Of a stretch of 64,000 nucleotides of DNA, positions 42,501-52,510 are shown one piece after another. Each line of letters begins with the position of its first letter. The first letter of the stretch is position 1. Source of the stretch: Gautieria morchelliformis (taxonomy: Eukaryota > Basidiomycota > Agaricomycetes > Gomphales > Gomphaceae); NCBI GenBank assembly GCA_015179125.1, contig WHVA01000268.1, positions 62,001 through 126,000 on the forward strand, read 5' to 3'. The translations under genes and the position numbers were made by a program. The notes under the pieces are model-generated. The model saw nothing but the letters and a program-made list of their open reading frames with translations, had not been told where the DNA came from and did not search any database.

Positions 42501-43279
42501 AAATCGTGTCTTGAGCGCAATTGCGATGTTGTAGAGGAAGGAGGATCGGAAACGATCCGGTGCAGGGACCAGCTGGAGTGCCTCTCGATGCAATGAAATC
42601 GCCTCCTCCAGGTCTTCATGTCGACGGTACAGCGCAAACCGTATCAAGAGCTCACTCGCGATGTTGCTGAGGGGGGCGGGTCGATCAGGATGCGGTGCAG
42701 GGACCAGCTGGAGTGCCTCTCGATGCAATGAAATTGCCTCCTCCAGGTCTTCGCGTCGACCGGACTGCTGAAACCGTGTCCTGAGCGCAGTTGCGATGTT
42801 GTCGAGGGAGTCGAATCGGAGAGGATGCGGTGCAGGGAGCAGCTCGAGTGCTTCTCGATGCAATGAAATCGCCTCCTCCAGGTCTTCGTGTCGACCGGAC
42901 TGATCAAACCGTGTCTTGAGCGCAATTGCGATGCTGTAGAGGGAGGAGGACCGGCTAGGATGCGGTGCAGGGCGCAGGTGGAGTGCCTCTCGATAAAGTG
43001 AAATGGCCAAATTCAAATCTTCCTGTTCACCAGACTCGATAAATCGTCTTGCAAGGGCGACGAGGAAGTCCTAATAGAACGGAGACATTAGCCAAACCTC
43101 TGGGAAAATTAGCTGTGGCATACAGGATCGTGTTGCTGTGGCAGGTCTCGGAGAAGTACTCTGAGTGCAATGTCGCTGTTATACTCCATCCCAAGGTGCG
43201 AGGGGACATCCAAGAAACGCGCGCCTGCTAGTTCACTGGCGTCACTTCTCAAAGTGGCAGATGGTCCCACCGTAGTCAT
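36562..43279 (-). CDS. TPR-CHAT protein, copy 2 (largest, mostly intact)
   Basis: Proposed exons (minus): 43124-43279, 37452-43070, 36811-37394 and 36562-36763, with GT-AG introns of 53, 57 and 47 bp and about 2186 codons. The 57-bp intron could also be read through in frame; comparison with the broken-frame equivalents in copies 1 and 3 favours splicing. The N-terminus has GMEYNSDIALRVLLRDL. About 33 tandem repeats of exactly 45 residues follow (core SGRHEDLEEAISLHREALEL), of the paired-helix TPR type. A helical linker leads to the C-terminal CHAT domain (WWCPTGPFTFLPIHAAG; HFACHG; LGACQTAMGD), keeping the caspase-like His and Cys. The start is unsure: relative to copy 1 a 2-bp deletion near 43315 breaks an upstream exon, so I start at the next in-frame ATG. 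CHAT-TPR proteins are candidate cell-death or self/non-self proteases; that role is inferred from family. Confidence 0.85.
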
Positions 43280-43690
43280 CCAAATGCGCTTGCGTCCATC
43301 TTCCCATGCGCGGGATCAGTGGACAGCCGCGATCCGCGGACTAGTCGTCACAGCCGACCAGTGGATTGTTACAGGTCTTTGCACCACATGTACATCCTCT
43401 TCCTAGTCTCACGTGTAAGTTCTTAGGACGCGAATTTCTGCTTTGATGGTTCCAGGCGGGTCCCAACTGGAAACCCCTTGGGATAGCTGCAGGCACCACT
43501 AGTCCCCTTGTGCATGTGTCAGTGGTCACGTTATGTCCTGGCCGAGTCAGGATCTCACATACACCGCCTCACAGTCACGTGACGGCCGCTGAGTAACATT
43601 AGCTTCTCAGAGAATCGGGTCCGCTGTCTCCCGGAGACTCTGACAGCCAAACAGTGATCCATCGTCTACTGACACCCTCAACGCGTCCAC
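43280..43690. other. 5' side of TPR-CHAT copy 2
   Basis: Matches the upstream of copy 1 (23440-23680), including a former exon (IKAEIRVLRTYT region near 43430) and the tatgtcctggccgagtcagg word near 43530-43550. The promoter was therefore copied with the gene. A 2-bp deletion in the second upstream exon is described under copy 2. Confidence 0.55.
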
Positions 43691-44760
43691 ACATTGCATA
43701 AATTACGCAGAGGAAAATTTTGCCATCGTCTCTGTAGACAATGCCTGCCGCCTGAAACTGCAACATTTTGTGCCTAGCCTGCTACTTGGAAATTGGACCT
43801 TGATGGGCATTGTTTGGCATGTTATGCCACAATGTTTATCAATCCCTCCCACTTTCTGCTTGGATAATCTCTGGAAGAATATCTGGATGCATTTTGACAT
43901 TTCAAATCCTTGCCCCCTTGCCAAGCCATGTCACGGTTGGGATTGGCCGCCGGGCATCGAGCATGAATGTGGCGGGTTACGCGCTCCTTCCCAATACTTG
44001 ACACACTGCTGCTGTAATCACAGCCTGGGCATAATCGTCTGCACATCTCCTTCAGGCTCGGTCGTTTGGTCGCCAGGGTTTCAAGAGGCAGTTTCACCCC
44101 ACCTCTTATCAGTTGCATTTCGACCGGATGTGGCTATCGAGAATGCGCTGGGCACACATGGCATTATCTCAGTCTCATTGGCACTGGATATGTCTGCCTC
44201 TGCGTTGCCTGAACCCTTTTGACCAGTTACATCCATTATTCCTGACATTGAGGCCAATGCTCCTGATGAGACTCTGGTGTCAATCGGTATCATACACAGC
44301 AACTCAGAGCCTGCTGCAGTCTCAGTGAGTGGCGTCGCTGCGGACTTCCCAGGCTCTCTCTCTCCATGGCTATGGTTCCGTTGGGTACATACCCTCAGGT
44401 CCTGTCATCGTGAGGTTTTCATCATGATTGTGATACAAATACCTGTTGTTGAGACTAAACCCTGACTAGGTGTTCTGGCGGTAACTACGTCGGTAGGATG
44501 GTACCATGGCGAAACGGTGTCAAGAATAGCTGCAAAGTTGGAAAAATGTCCTCAGCTATTCTTGGATCATTGGGCCATATAATCAAGAGGGCAGTCATAG
44601 GTATGCCACCCGCCAGGGCCTGTGGCGGTGACATTGCTGTGGTGGCGTGGTAGTGCTACGTCTGGAGGACTTGTTCTGCCGAATATTTCCCCATCTCAGG
44701 CCGTTTTCGACATTTACTTTTGACCTTCCCTACACCTGGATAACCCTGTCCATGCTGCTA
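43690..44760 (+). repeat. Repeat A copy 3
   Basis: Same orientation as copy 1, about 1.07 kb, ending in a region with a ttttcgacatttacttttgacctt word. It contains the undisturbed counterpart of the hAT target (ctgctgtaatcacagcctgg near 44012-44031) and of the A-tailed insertion target (gaggttttcatcatgattgt near 44413). It lacks both palindromes seen in copies 1 and 2. A conserved frame (IIPDIEANAPDETL) is shared with copy 4. Confidence 0.7.
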
Positions 44761-44799
44761 CCGCTCTCTCCTATGAGAGGGAGGGGAATGGAGATGAAA

Positions 44800-44860
44800 T
44801 AATTAGAGTAGAAACAAGCAATGACAGGGGTCCCTCTCATTGCTTGTTCATGCCCTAATT
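44800..44860. repeat. Short palindrome
   Basis: aacaagcaatgacagg near 44814 is followed by ctctcattgcttgtt at about 44837-44851, an imperfect hairpin with about 15-bp arms. Confidence 0.6.
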
Positions 44861-44879
44861 CTCTCGACTGCCACCTATA

Positions 44880-45350
44880 GCTTGATGTGAGTTCACCGTG
44901 GGGGGAGGGCATGGCGGTGCGTGGGAGCCCCATCTCGGAGGAGGAGGGGGAGTCCATGGGCATGATGATGGTGTAGGAGAATGTGGTGGTGGAGGTGGAG
45001 ATGGCTGCCGCGGGTGCGGGGTCAGGGTCGGCTGGAGTGGGGGCCTGAGGCCTCGGCGTCGTTGAGGCGGCGGTGCAGCTTGATTCAGGCGTGTTGGTGG
45101 AGGAGGACAGGGAACTAGTGGTGCAGCAGGGCGGGCGGTATTAGGGCAGTGGAGGCGCAGATGCGGACAGGCGTTGATCATTCACTTGTTTCTTCCTTTG
45201 CTTTCAGCAGAGTTGCTTTTATTGTGTAACCACATAGTTATTCATATTCATTATTCATACACCCATCCTCCCATTATACCTTTCTCTTTCAATCTCTCTC
45301 TTTTGGGTACAAAAATTGGTGTCATTTCGTGAAAAGTAATTGAATGCTCT
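44880..45350 (+). pseudogene. Decayed copy of the 3' end of the membrane-protein gene
   Basis: About 470 bp resemble 11500-11960, covering the last about 75 codons and the 3' UTR. The frame reads MAVRGSPISEEEGESMGMMM and then a stop, against AAVRGSLVAEEAEALGVLMQ in the intact gene. The end VEEDRELVVQQGGRY matches EEDRELVVRQGGRW. The 3' UTR words (attgtgta-c-tagttattca; tcttttgggtacaaa) are retained. It lies convergent with, and about 80 bp from, the end of VPS26. Confidence 0.8.
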
Positions 45351-45430
45351 GAGCACTGTACAGTACACTAAACTCGGAGAAATATAATATAATATATAGC
45401 AACACGCCGCGGCACAGCGCGAATTATGTA

Positions 45431-46762
45431 TCAGTTCTGCGGGCGGGAAGCGTCAGCATCATAGCTATCGAACGGTGAAACCGCAGAACCGACTTCGGGT
45501 ATTCTATATATCGTGATTTCCTGCGCATATTCAGCAGGGTGGGGCATAAACAAGGCCGACGACGCACCTGCTGCTTGAAATACCGCCGGTTCTCCTCGTC
45601 GATGAGCACGAGGTTGAGGTAGTACCGCGTGCTGAACTTCTTGTTGACTTCGCGGAAGGTCGGGGTCAGCTCGAAGCCGCCCAGGAACAGCCGGATCGGG
45701 ATGGTCTCTCCTGCATAAAAGCCAAACCCAAAGTCAGTGTCGTGCCGAGTGCGAGAAAATACATGCATAGCACGCGCCTCGCACGGGCGCGCCGTCCATG
45801 ATCTCGAACTTGGTGATCGTCTCGCTCTCGTTGTACTGATTCGGCGCGGCGCCCGTCGTCTCCCGCCGGATGATCGAGAGCTCCATGTGCTTAATCTTGA
45901 TGCGCACGAGCAGGAAATATATCTTGCCCACGATCACGTCTTTCAGGTGATACCTGCACGGCGCGCGGAGATGAGATAAAACGTTAGAAACACAGTGCGC
46001 GCGCGTATCTTAACTGCGACGACGTACTTGGACTTGTTGTATTCGAATTCGATGTGTAGGCAATCCTCGATGCCGACCTCCATCTTGATTGAGTTGTTGA
46101 TGTCGGGCGGCATGCGATACGAGTGTACCCATAGGTCTTTCTCCTTCGTCACATCCGCAAGCCGCCGCGAAATCGTGAGCCGCACAAAGTACCTGCCCAG
46201 CCCAGAATCAGCGTGACATGAACGCAGGCAAGGAAAGCCCGCGCACCGCAGCTTGACGTTGATGCCCTGGTAGCTCTCATACTGCTTCTCCACGTTTTTG
46301 AAGTGAAAGTCGAACGTCTGCGCCTGGCGCATGTCGCCCGGCGCGGCCAGCTCCTGCGATAGCGACAGGAATTCGTGGTGGTGGCCGCGGTCGTAGAAGA
46401 GCTCTAGGCGGAAAGTGGGGAGGAGGGTCTAGTAAGTCAAGCACAGCAGTTCGTGCACCGCGGTACGATGTCCGCACCTATGCTCCCGACGAACTCGACC
46501 TTGATACCGTCGTGCGTCAGCTTCTTCCCATCGCGCACCCGTACGGTCGCCTGTAGAGAGCGCATGGGGGCGTTCATTCACAGCTTTGTGCCACAAGCCA
46601 TCAACGCATACGCACCTGTCCTACAATCGAGTCCCCATCATAATACACCGGACACGACTCCTTCCGTTCCTTCTCCAGCTTAATCTCGACCTGTTTTCGC
46701 GCCTCCTCCCCTTCGAGCCGAACGTCGATGTCAACGGGCGATGCAAAGAAGAATGCAGCCAT
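45431..46762 (-). CDS. VPS26: Retromer subunit VPS26
   Basis: Seven exons (minus): 46616-46762, 46478-46550, 46247-46403, 46028-46192, 45778-45953, 45568-45710 and 45431-45520, totalling 951 nt and 316 residues. The product starts MAAFFFASPVDIDVRLEG and has the arrestin-like fold signatures of VPS26 throughout: DRGHHHEFLSLSQEL, VEKQYESYQGINVKLRYFVR, MEVGIEDCLHIEFEYNKSKY, VGKIYFLLVRIKIKHMEL, EIMDGAPVRGETIPIRLFLG and YYLNLVLIDEENRRYFKQQ. It joins VPS35 and VPS29 in the cargo-selective retromer on endosomes, which returns receptors to the Golgi. The C-terminus (EITIYRIPEVGS to SRPQN) is fungal-like. The intron at 45711-45777 begins GC, not GT; others are GT-AG, 47-74 bp. No defect is seen. Confidence 0.96.
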
Positions 46763-47102
46763 GCTGTCCGGGGCACCGTGCGTGCTGATTCACTATTATG
46801 GCGGTCTTCAGAATCCTGTATGATGGGACTTGGAACGTGTTGAACGTTTAACGAACGCGAAGTCAGCGCGCTTAGTCATGGCATCCACAGTAGTCCATAC
46901 GTACGATCCGTGATAAAAACACTACAATTATATATTGACAGGTATGTACATGGATGATATAAACGATTGCAACACGCGGATGTTGGTTAAATACCTCTGT
47001 ACGAGTGTATACGGGTACAACTATTTGATGTGATATGTATGAGACAGTGGACCCATGCAGTTGAAGAGAAACGGGAATGAAAAGTAGAGAAGGGACCGCC
47101 TC
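46763..47102. other. Intergenic region between RTF1 and VPS26
   Basis: 340 bp between the end of RTF1 and the start of VPS26, both transcribed leftward. It should hold the VPS26 promoter and the RTF1 3' UTR. No TATA box or other motif stands out. Confidence 0.5.
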
Positions 47103-49231
47103 TTAAAAGTCATCTAACTGAATATTGATGGACTCCACCATCCGCGCCTCGAACGAGCCTTGCGCCGGACGAGTCTTCGCGGGTGCGGACAAGCCGCTCG
47201 AGGGCAGCGGCGGGAGGGGCGACACCGATCGCTCTACGCTGTCATTTGTCTTTAGCGTGGGCGTCCCGTGCGGGGTCCCGGATCTGCATCAACATTGCCA
47301 GAGATGGATGGGCTTCACTTCAGCAAACAAGTAATACGAAAGTCACCAACCTTGAGTGGTGAATGCGCGGCACGGTCTTCACTCTTGCACTAACATCGAA
47401 GATGACGGGACGTCCGGCCGCTAGACCCGCCGCTGCGGCCTTGCGCTCTTGTCGCTTTCGCGCAGCCTGCGCAGCTTCCGCTAGACGGACGGCCTCGAGA
47501 TTAGCCTTGCGGTTGCGCTCATTTACCCTTGCCATCAGGTCCGCATGGGAATCCTGTCCGCGCTCGCGTTTGCCATTGCCGTTGGCCTCTTGTACACTAG
47601 CAAGAGTCTCTAATTCTTGATCGATCTGTGCAGCCTCTTTATAGTCTTGGCGCTTAAGAGCGAGGTTCCGTTGCTGTGTCAATTGCGCCCTGGCCGCAAA
47701 CGCTTGCGAAATAGCAACATTTTTGGGATTCAAGGCATTCTTGCGTGCGATCATAGCAGTAATGTCAGCCTGTGGGAGTATGCAGTTGAAAAATGCGAAA
47801 CACGCCAAAGTAGAAATAGTGCATGCCTCAGTTAGAGGAGTCGTCGGCAATTTGGCGAGTTGTTCGATTTTCCTTCCCCTGGTGCGCTTACCGGGGAAAT
47901 CAACTTTGTCACCTTTGAGTTGTACTACGAGGCGATCGAACTCCTTCTGCTGGAAGCCTCAGAGTCTGCAGCCCACTTACCGACAGGGGTGACGTACCTG
48001 GGTGAATGGCGAATCAGAGACCTTGTCCATAGGCCATGTTCGGACAGCCGCTCCATGCTTGAGATCGAATGCCCGGTTGACCACGAGGTCATTGATCTGG
48101 TAATTCTTCCCCACGGTGGGAGACATCCCTAACGGCGTGAATTAGAAGCTAACACGAACGTGGGAAATGCTCTAGTTCCGTACCTTTCACCTCGCAGATA
48201 CGATATATGGGCTCTCGCGTCGTATCGTCGTTGCCAATCAGGTAGCGTACCCATGCCCCTAAACATATCAAATTAACACCGTTCGGCGACTCATCTGGCG
48301 GCAACCTACCGGTTATCCACTCATCAAACCATGGGGCGTGATAGTTTTTCATGATTTGCTGTCGGGAAACCCTGAGCTTTTCGAACTGTTCACGGGTAGG
48401 CGTGTTGTCCAATTTGGGGGTTCCAACGGATTCCTTGAACTTGCGTTCCTCCTCCTCCTTGTTGATTTCTCCTTCCTCGTCCGTCACGTCTGACAGCTCG
48501 GGTTCGGAGGACATGCTTCGCCGCCGCTGAGAAGGAGATGAAGTTTTCTCCTTGTGCGTCTAGTGCCACCTCATCAGCGAGCACTGAATACAACAACGAT
48601 GTACTTACACGGACTCGTTCTTCTTTGGCCTTGCGCTTTGCTTTGATTTCGTCTAACTTCCGTGTCTTCTCCTTAGTAGCCCCTCGGACGGCATGTTTAC
48701 CTAGGCGGTCATTGTGGGGATTGGAACTAAGAGCCAACACCAAAGTACTCACGTTTCGCCGCTTGAGAGACGTGCTCGGAGTCGACGTTACCGCTCTGGA
48801 CCTTCAACATGTGGTCCAGATTTAACTTGTCCTGCCGGCGTTGCAGCTCTTCCTGCCTGGTGGCCAAAAGCCCTTCGCGCTCGATCTCAGGCATTTGCAA
48901 GAGCCTGCAGATGTCAGATAGGGTCGCCACACTGGCGTTGCGTTCCCTACCTGGCTCTATCGGCCTCGTCTACATATTTCCCATCGAGCGGGTAAGGGTT
49001 TGAGTCGTCCTCCTCGCTCTCGGGCTCCATGTCCGAATCCGACTTGTCTTTGACGCTGATTGGGAAAATTCAGGCATAGGAGAGATGAGAAGGCGTTTGA
49101 GTCGCTTACTCGGCCTTGCGCCTTTTTGCTGCAGGTGGCTTCCCTGAGGAAGAGTTTTGGCGTTTCCGCCTGCGTCGCTCGCCATCACCAGCGAGAGCGA
49201 GGAGCTCAACATCGAAATCGTCGTCTGACAT
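47103..49231 (-). CDS. RTF1: Paf1 complex subunit RTF1 (Plus3 domain)
   Basis: Ten exons (minus): 49110-49231, 48951-49055, 48753-48904, 48609-48700, 48310-48526, 48184-48258, 47998-48128, 47827-47946, 47351-47769 and 47103-47283, 1614 nt and 537 residues. The acidic start MSDDDFDVELLALAGDG, Lys/Arg-rich stretch and SSEPELSDVTDEEGEI precede a Plus3 domain (about residues 175-310) with FEKLRVSRQQIMKNYHAPWF, AWVRYLIGNDDTTREPIYRI, NYQINDLVVNRAFDLKHGAA and FDRLVVQLKG. A long helical region (AMIARKNALNPKNVAISQAF, then ARVNERNRKANLEAVRLAEA) leads to the C-terminus ESINIQLDDF. RTF1 links the Paf1 complex to elongating RNA polymerase II via Spt5 and promotes H2B ubiquitination. The intron 47770-47826 begins GC. 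The acceptor at 47947-47952 is a tandem NAGNAG, giving one optional Gln. Confidence 0.95.
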
Positions 49232-50140
49232 CCTTGTAAGATTGAGAGTGGCGTAGACTTAAGGTTGTGTGGTGCGGTGAGATGAAAGGGGAAGATGGGA
49301 GAGAAGGATCGCTGACAAAGATATAGTACCGCCTCTCCATTGTTCAGCTGAGTCTGAAAACTAGAGGGGCCGGCTGTGCCGGCAGAGCCCTGCAGTACAT
49401 CCGCGTAGACATCTCGGCAAGAAATTGATCTCCCGCAGCCAATGCCCGCGTGCGGATTCCGCTCAAATATTGTCAATGCATATTAATTCTCAGTAGCTTT
49501 TGCCACTATGAGTCCATGAGTACTATATCAACATTCCTAGCAGATACCCCTGCTTCATCGACGATACCAGCGGATAATTGCTGGCCTTGTCAAAATTCTC
49601 TACCTTCTGCGGGTGGGATAATCACGTATATAGGCACTACGATTGTACGTCCACGAGATGTGGTAGAACCAATTACATTCGTGGATATTCTCCGTATTTC
49701 ACCAGTGCGCTCTGATGCGACGGTATCAGCGTGTCTCTGCAGGCCTCACCCGCACGCCTTCCGAAATAGTCCCTAGGCGTCCTAGGCACCATTTCTGACA
49801 GCCTGCGACATTGGCGAAGAGATAGACAGCTCTACATAAGATACAGTCGACAAATATGTTGTATCATCCCTATGAAGATCGGCGCACCATCCTAATCGAT
49901 CCTCGCCGTGGCCACAGTCCGTCGGCGCGCTACCGGTGCCGCATAAGAACTCGTGCCCTCCTCAGTCACCTCCCTCAGCCCAAGGTCCGAGGTCTCCCTG
50001 TTGAGGTATGCAGCCGAGACAGATCACGACATGACGTGAGGTATCCGGGCTATAAGCCCTCGCCACTTGGCTGATTAGGGTGGGACAGACGTTGAGCGAT
50101 TGCGTCTGTTTCATGGGGAGAAGAACACCTTTTATGACTG
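49232..50140. other. Upstream of RTF1; no clear gene
   Basis: The first about 100 bp should hold the RTF1 promoter and 5' leader. A plus frame at 49450-49776 (108 codons) has no recognisable domain. Nothing else is identifiable. Confidence 0.35.
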
Positions 50141-50142
50141 TT

Positions 50143-50478
50143 CCCTCCGAGCCAGCGATACCTTGCTGGTGCACGTTCGAAGAAGTTGGCGAGCCGCGTG
50201 CCTGACCATCCTAAGTAGTGCTGACTCGTGTTATCGATGCGGCTAGGACCGCGCGGTCACTATCCGATTCCTCCCTGAGCATTACCATTCGTACGCTTGG
50301 CGTTGACTCCCTCCGAGCCAGCGATTCCTTGCCGGTGCACGTTCGAAGAAGTTGGCGAGCCGCGTGTCTGACCATCGTAAGTAGTACTGACTCGTGTTAT
50401 CTCGATGCGGCCAGGACCGCGCGGTCACCATCCGATTCCTCCCTGAGCGTTACCATTCGTGCGCTTGGCGTTGACTTG
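50143..50478 (+). repeat. Two-copy tandem repeat, unit about 168 bp
   Basis: The unit running from ccgagccagcgat to gcgcttggcgttgac occurs twice head to tail (about 50143-50309 and 50310-50478), with roughly 93-95% identity by eye. The plus frame stays open through most of both units (AARTARSLSDSSLSITIRTL and AARTARSPSDSSLSVTIRAL), suggesting an old coding segment, but no family is evident. Confidence 0.75.
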
Positions 50479-50535
50479 AAGCAGCTCAAGAACAAGACGC
50501 AAGCGGGATGAGCGCTGTGCAACGTGTGTAAGGCA

Positions 50536-51102
50536 AAAAAGGACGCCTTAGTGACACCCAAGTAATAGAGGCTGTTCCCTGCCATGCAGATACTACTTTG
50601 GAGCTTGGAGACTTTATGGATCGAGTTGGAGGGATTCACGTATGACGTGTCTGGCGAATGGTGTACGACGAGGTTCAGGTAAATTGCATCCAATGATTTC
50701 ATTCTCAAACTTCTGGAGTGAGTTGCTTCTACACATCTTCGCTATTCGTTGCCAATGTCCAATTGGGAGCACAGCTACACGTAGAATCAGAGCGCACATA
50801 GGGTTTATTAGGAGGAACAATACTAACCAGACGGCGCAGTGACCCTTTGCAGCCGATGGCCAACTTGAAGCTCTGTTATGTCTCTGGGATTGCAAAATGT
50901 AGAACGCTGACTGAAAATCATGGGTTTCAGTAGTTCATAATGGGAGTGTAAACCATGTCATTACCGCCTTTATTCCACCCCGTATGTCAGCCATAAATGG
51001 ACGACTGGCTTACGCAACCACTTCAAATGTTTGAGAGAAGCAAGAGAATCGTAGACACATAGGCTCCGTTCCATAAGTTGCCGAGATTCCTGCCACGCGA
51101 GA
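50536..51102 (+). repeat. Repeat C copy 1 (about 560 bp)
   Basis: Matches 56009-56555 in direct orientation at about 90% by eye, from a gtgac-cccaagtaatagagg start to an attcctgccacgcgag end. Coding potential is weak on both strands. On the minus strand both copies keep AWQES-QLMER-LCVYDSLA, so it may derive from a gene. Confidence 0.8.
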
Positions 51103-51184
51103 CACACGACGGGCGCGCCGCGCGCGCGCTGCGGCTGCATGGCGCTGCGCACACACACGCCCACCCATCTATCACACTCCGTGT

Positions 51185-51262
51185 GCCTGATGGTGCCACT
51201 CAACACGGTCACCCCGCCACATGCTTGTCGAACCCAGAAAAGGACTCGCTTATAATATAACT
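51185..51262 (+). repeat. Repeat B copy 3
   Basis: Same 80-90 bp LTR-like fragment as at 245-345 (+) and 8255-8345 (-), from ggtgccactcaacacggtca to tataatataactcg. Confidence 0.5.
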
Positions 51263-51287
51263 CGTTTACTATACTCTCGCGTAAAAC

Positions 51288-51353
51288 CCAGGGACAGGTG
51301 GCGTGTGATCACGACAGCACCGTGCTGTCGTGGTCACACTTGACTTGTCCCTG
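51288..51353. repeat. Palindrome with about 27-bp arms
   Basis: ccagggaca, a 6-bp mismatched part, then gtgtgatcacgacagcac is followed at once by the complementary sequence ending tgtccctgg. It can form a long hairpin with almost no loop. Confidence 0.85.
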
Positions 51354-51369
51354 GGTGCTGTCAGCACGT

Positions 51370-52510
51370 AAGTAACGAACATCTTACACACAAGTGAGAA
51401 GCGAGGAAACCCTACAATGAGCCTCTCGTCACGCGTCCAAGTCACCCACCCGCGTCAGCACAACCCGTCTCTTCTTCTTCTCCGGCTCCTGCCGCCCCCG
51501 CCCCCGCCCCCGTCATCCGACGGCCATGCGCCGCGTCTCGCACCGCTTTCATTGCGCATGCGCAGGCACGCTTCCGGAATGGCCCGCAGACGACGAGGAC
51601 GCCGTCCCAGGGAGCATGCTGCCGATGCGGCCCGATCGTATGCCCGAGTGACTGCAACTGCAGCGTGTGCTGCTGCGTCTGATACGCCGGCAGATATTAG
51701 TCCAACTCGATAATCATGCAGAACCCGTCCCGCCAGGACAACATCAAGCCTTGCCCGTCGGGCGACCTGGCAGCATCGATACACGATAAACGATCACGTG
51801 CGGTAGAAGGAATATTGAAACGGAAACGCACCACGTCATATCCGCGAACTCGTCGAACTGTAATGCAGCTTCGTGGACGTGCAAAAGGAATCTCTTGAAC
51901 TTATAAATCCGATACTTACTTGTGGGTGAGTCTCGTAAATATTATTAGTCCCACCTTTCCCTTTCAAGCACTCTAATTCATACTCTCTTGCAGTCTCTCC
52001 TGCCTTACAGTAGATGTGTCCCCACCAAGAAGCCCATGCTATCTCGCTTCTAAATGACGACGACGAAACCGTCGATAAGTTTTGCGCTTGTGTGGCCTCA
52101 TGTAAGGGTTGTGTGTCCAAGCTTTACAGTAAGGTCGTCGAATACACTGGACTGAAACCGAAGATAATTTCACCAACCAACAAGAACCCAACCCGCAACT
52201 TCCACTGTAATGCACCGAGTCGTCCTCCGTGGCGACCCCTTCAAAGTATGTCATGCAATCAGACAGACAGTCTCATCATTCGACAATTCATTGACTTGCG
52301 TCGTTCTTTCCCACAGCGAGATACCTGAAGCAATGTCCAGTGCATCGTCAGGAGCCATCCCTGGCGACGGGCGCAAAGGGAAAGAGACTTCTTGCTCGGG
52401 GAACACACCGTATTTCAAATCATAAGTTTGATACCGTGCCGGATAAGGACCCGCTGAAGCTTGAAGATGCACTTGCGCAGGACGTCGGCGAACATTTCAC
52501 AAAGACAGGG
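51370..52510. other. No confidently recognised gene
   Basis: A plus frame at 51417-51713 is rich in Pro, Arg and Ala and equally open on the other strand, so composition rather than coding explains it. A frame at 52014-52328 (CACVASCKGCVSKLY) is followed by potential splice sites but matches no family I know. Confidence 0.3.

Noticed and set aside
36900..43016. Many long frames on both strands within the TPR array (for example 41834-42637, 40814-41557, 39421-39798).
   Set aside because: A 135-bp unit is a multiple of three, so any frame lacking a stop in one unit stays open through many. The TPR frame alone has a conserved domain structure and runs into CHAT.
38540..43040. Regularly spaced near-identical DNA units resembling a repeat-spacer array.
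   Set aside because: Units are contiguous 135-bp coding repeats with no unique spacers, in a eukaryotic genome; not a CRISPR array.
45737..46683. Plus-strand frames within VPS26.
   Set aside because: They run antisense to well-supported VPS26 exons and introns and have no domain of their own.
47363..48995. Plus-strand frames within RTF1, including a Ser-rich 85-codon one.
   Set aside because: Antisense to exons whose minus translation matches the Plus3 protein; no independent support.
51417..51713. A 98-codon Pro/Arg-rich plus frame.
   Set aside because: Open on both strands, no domain, no splice partners; composition explains it.
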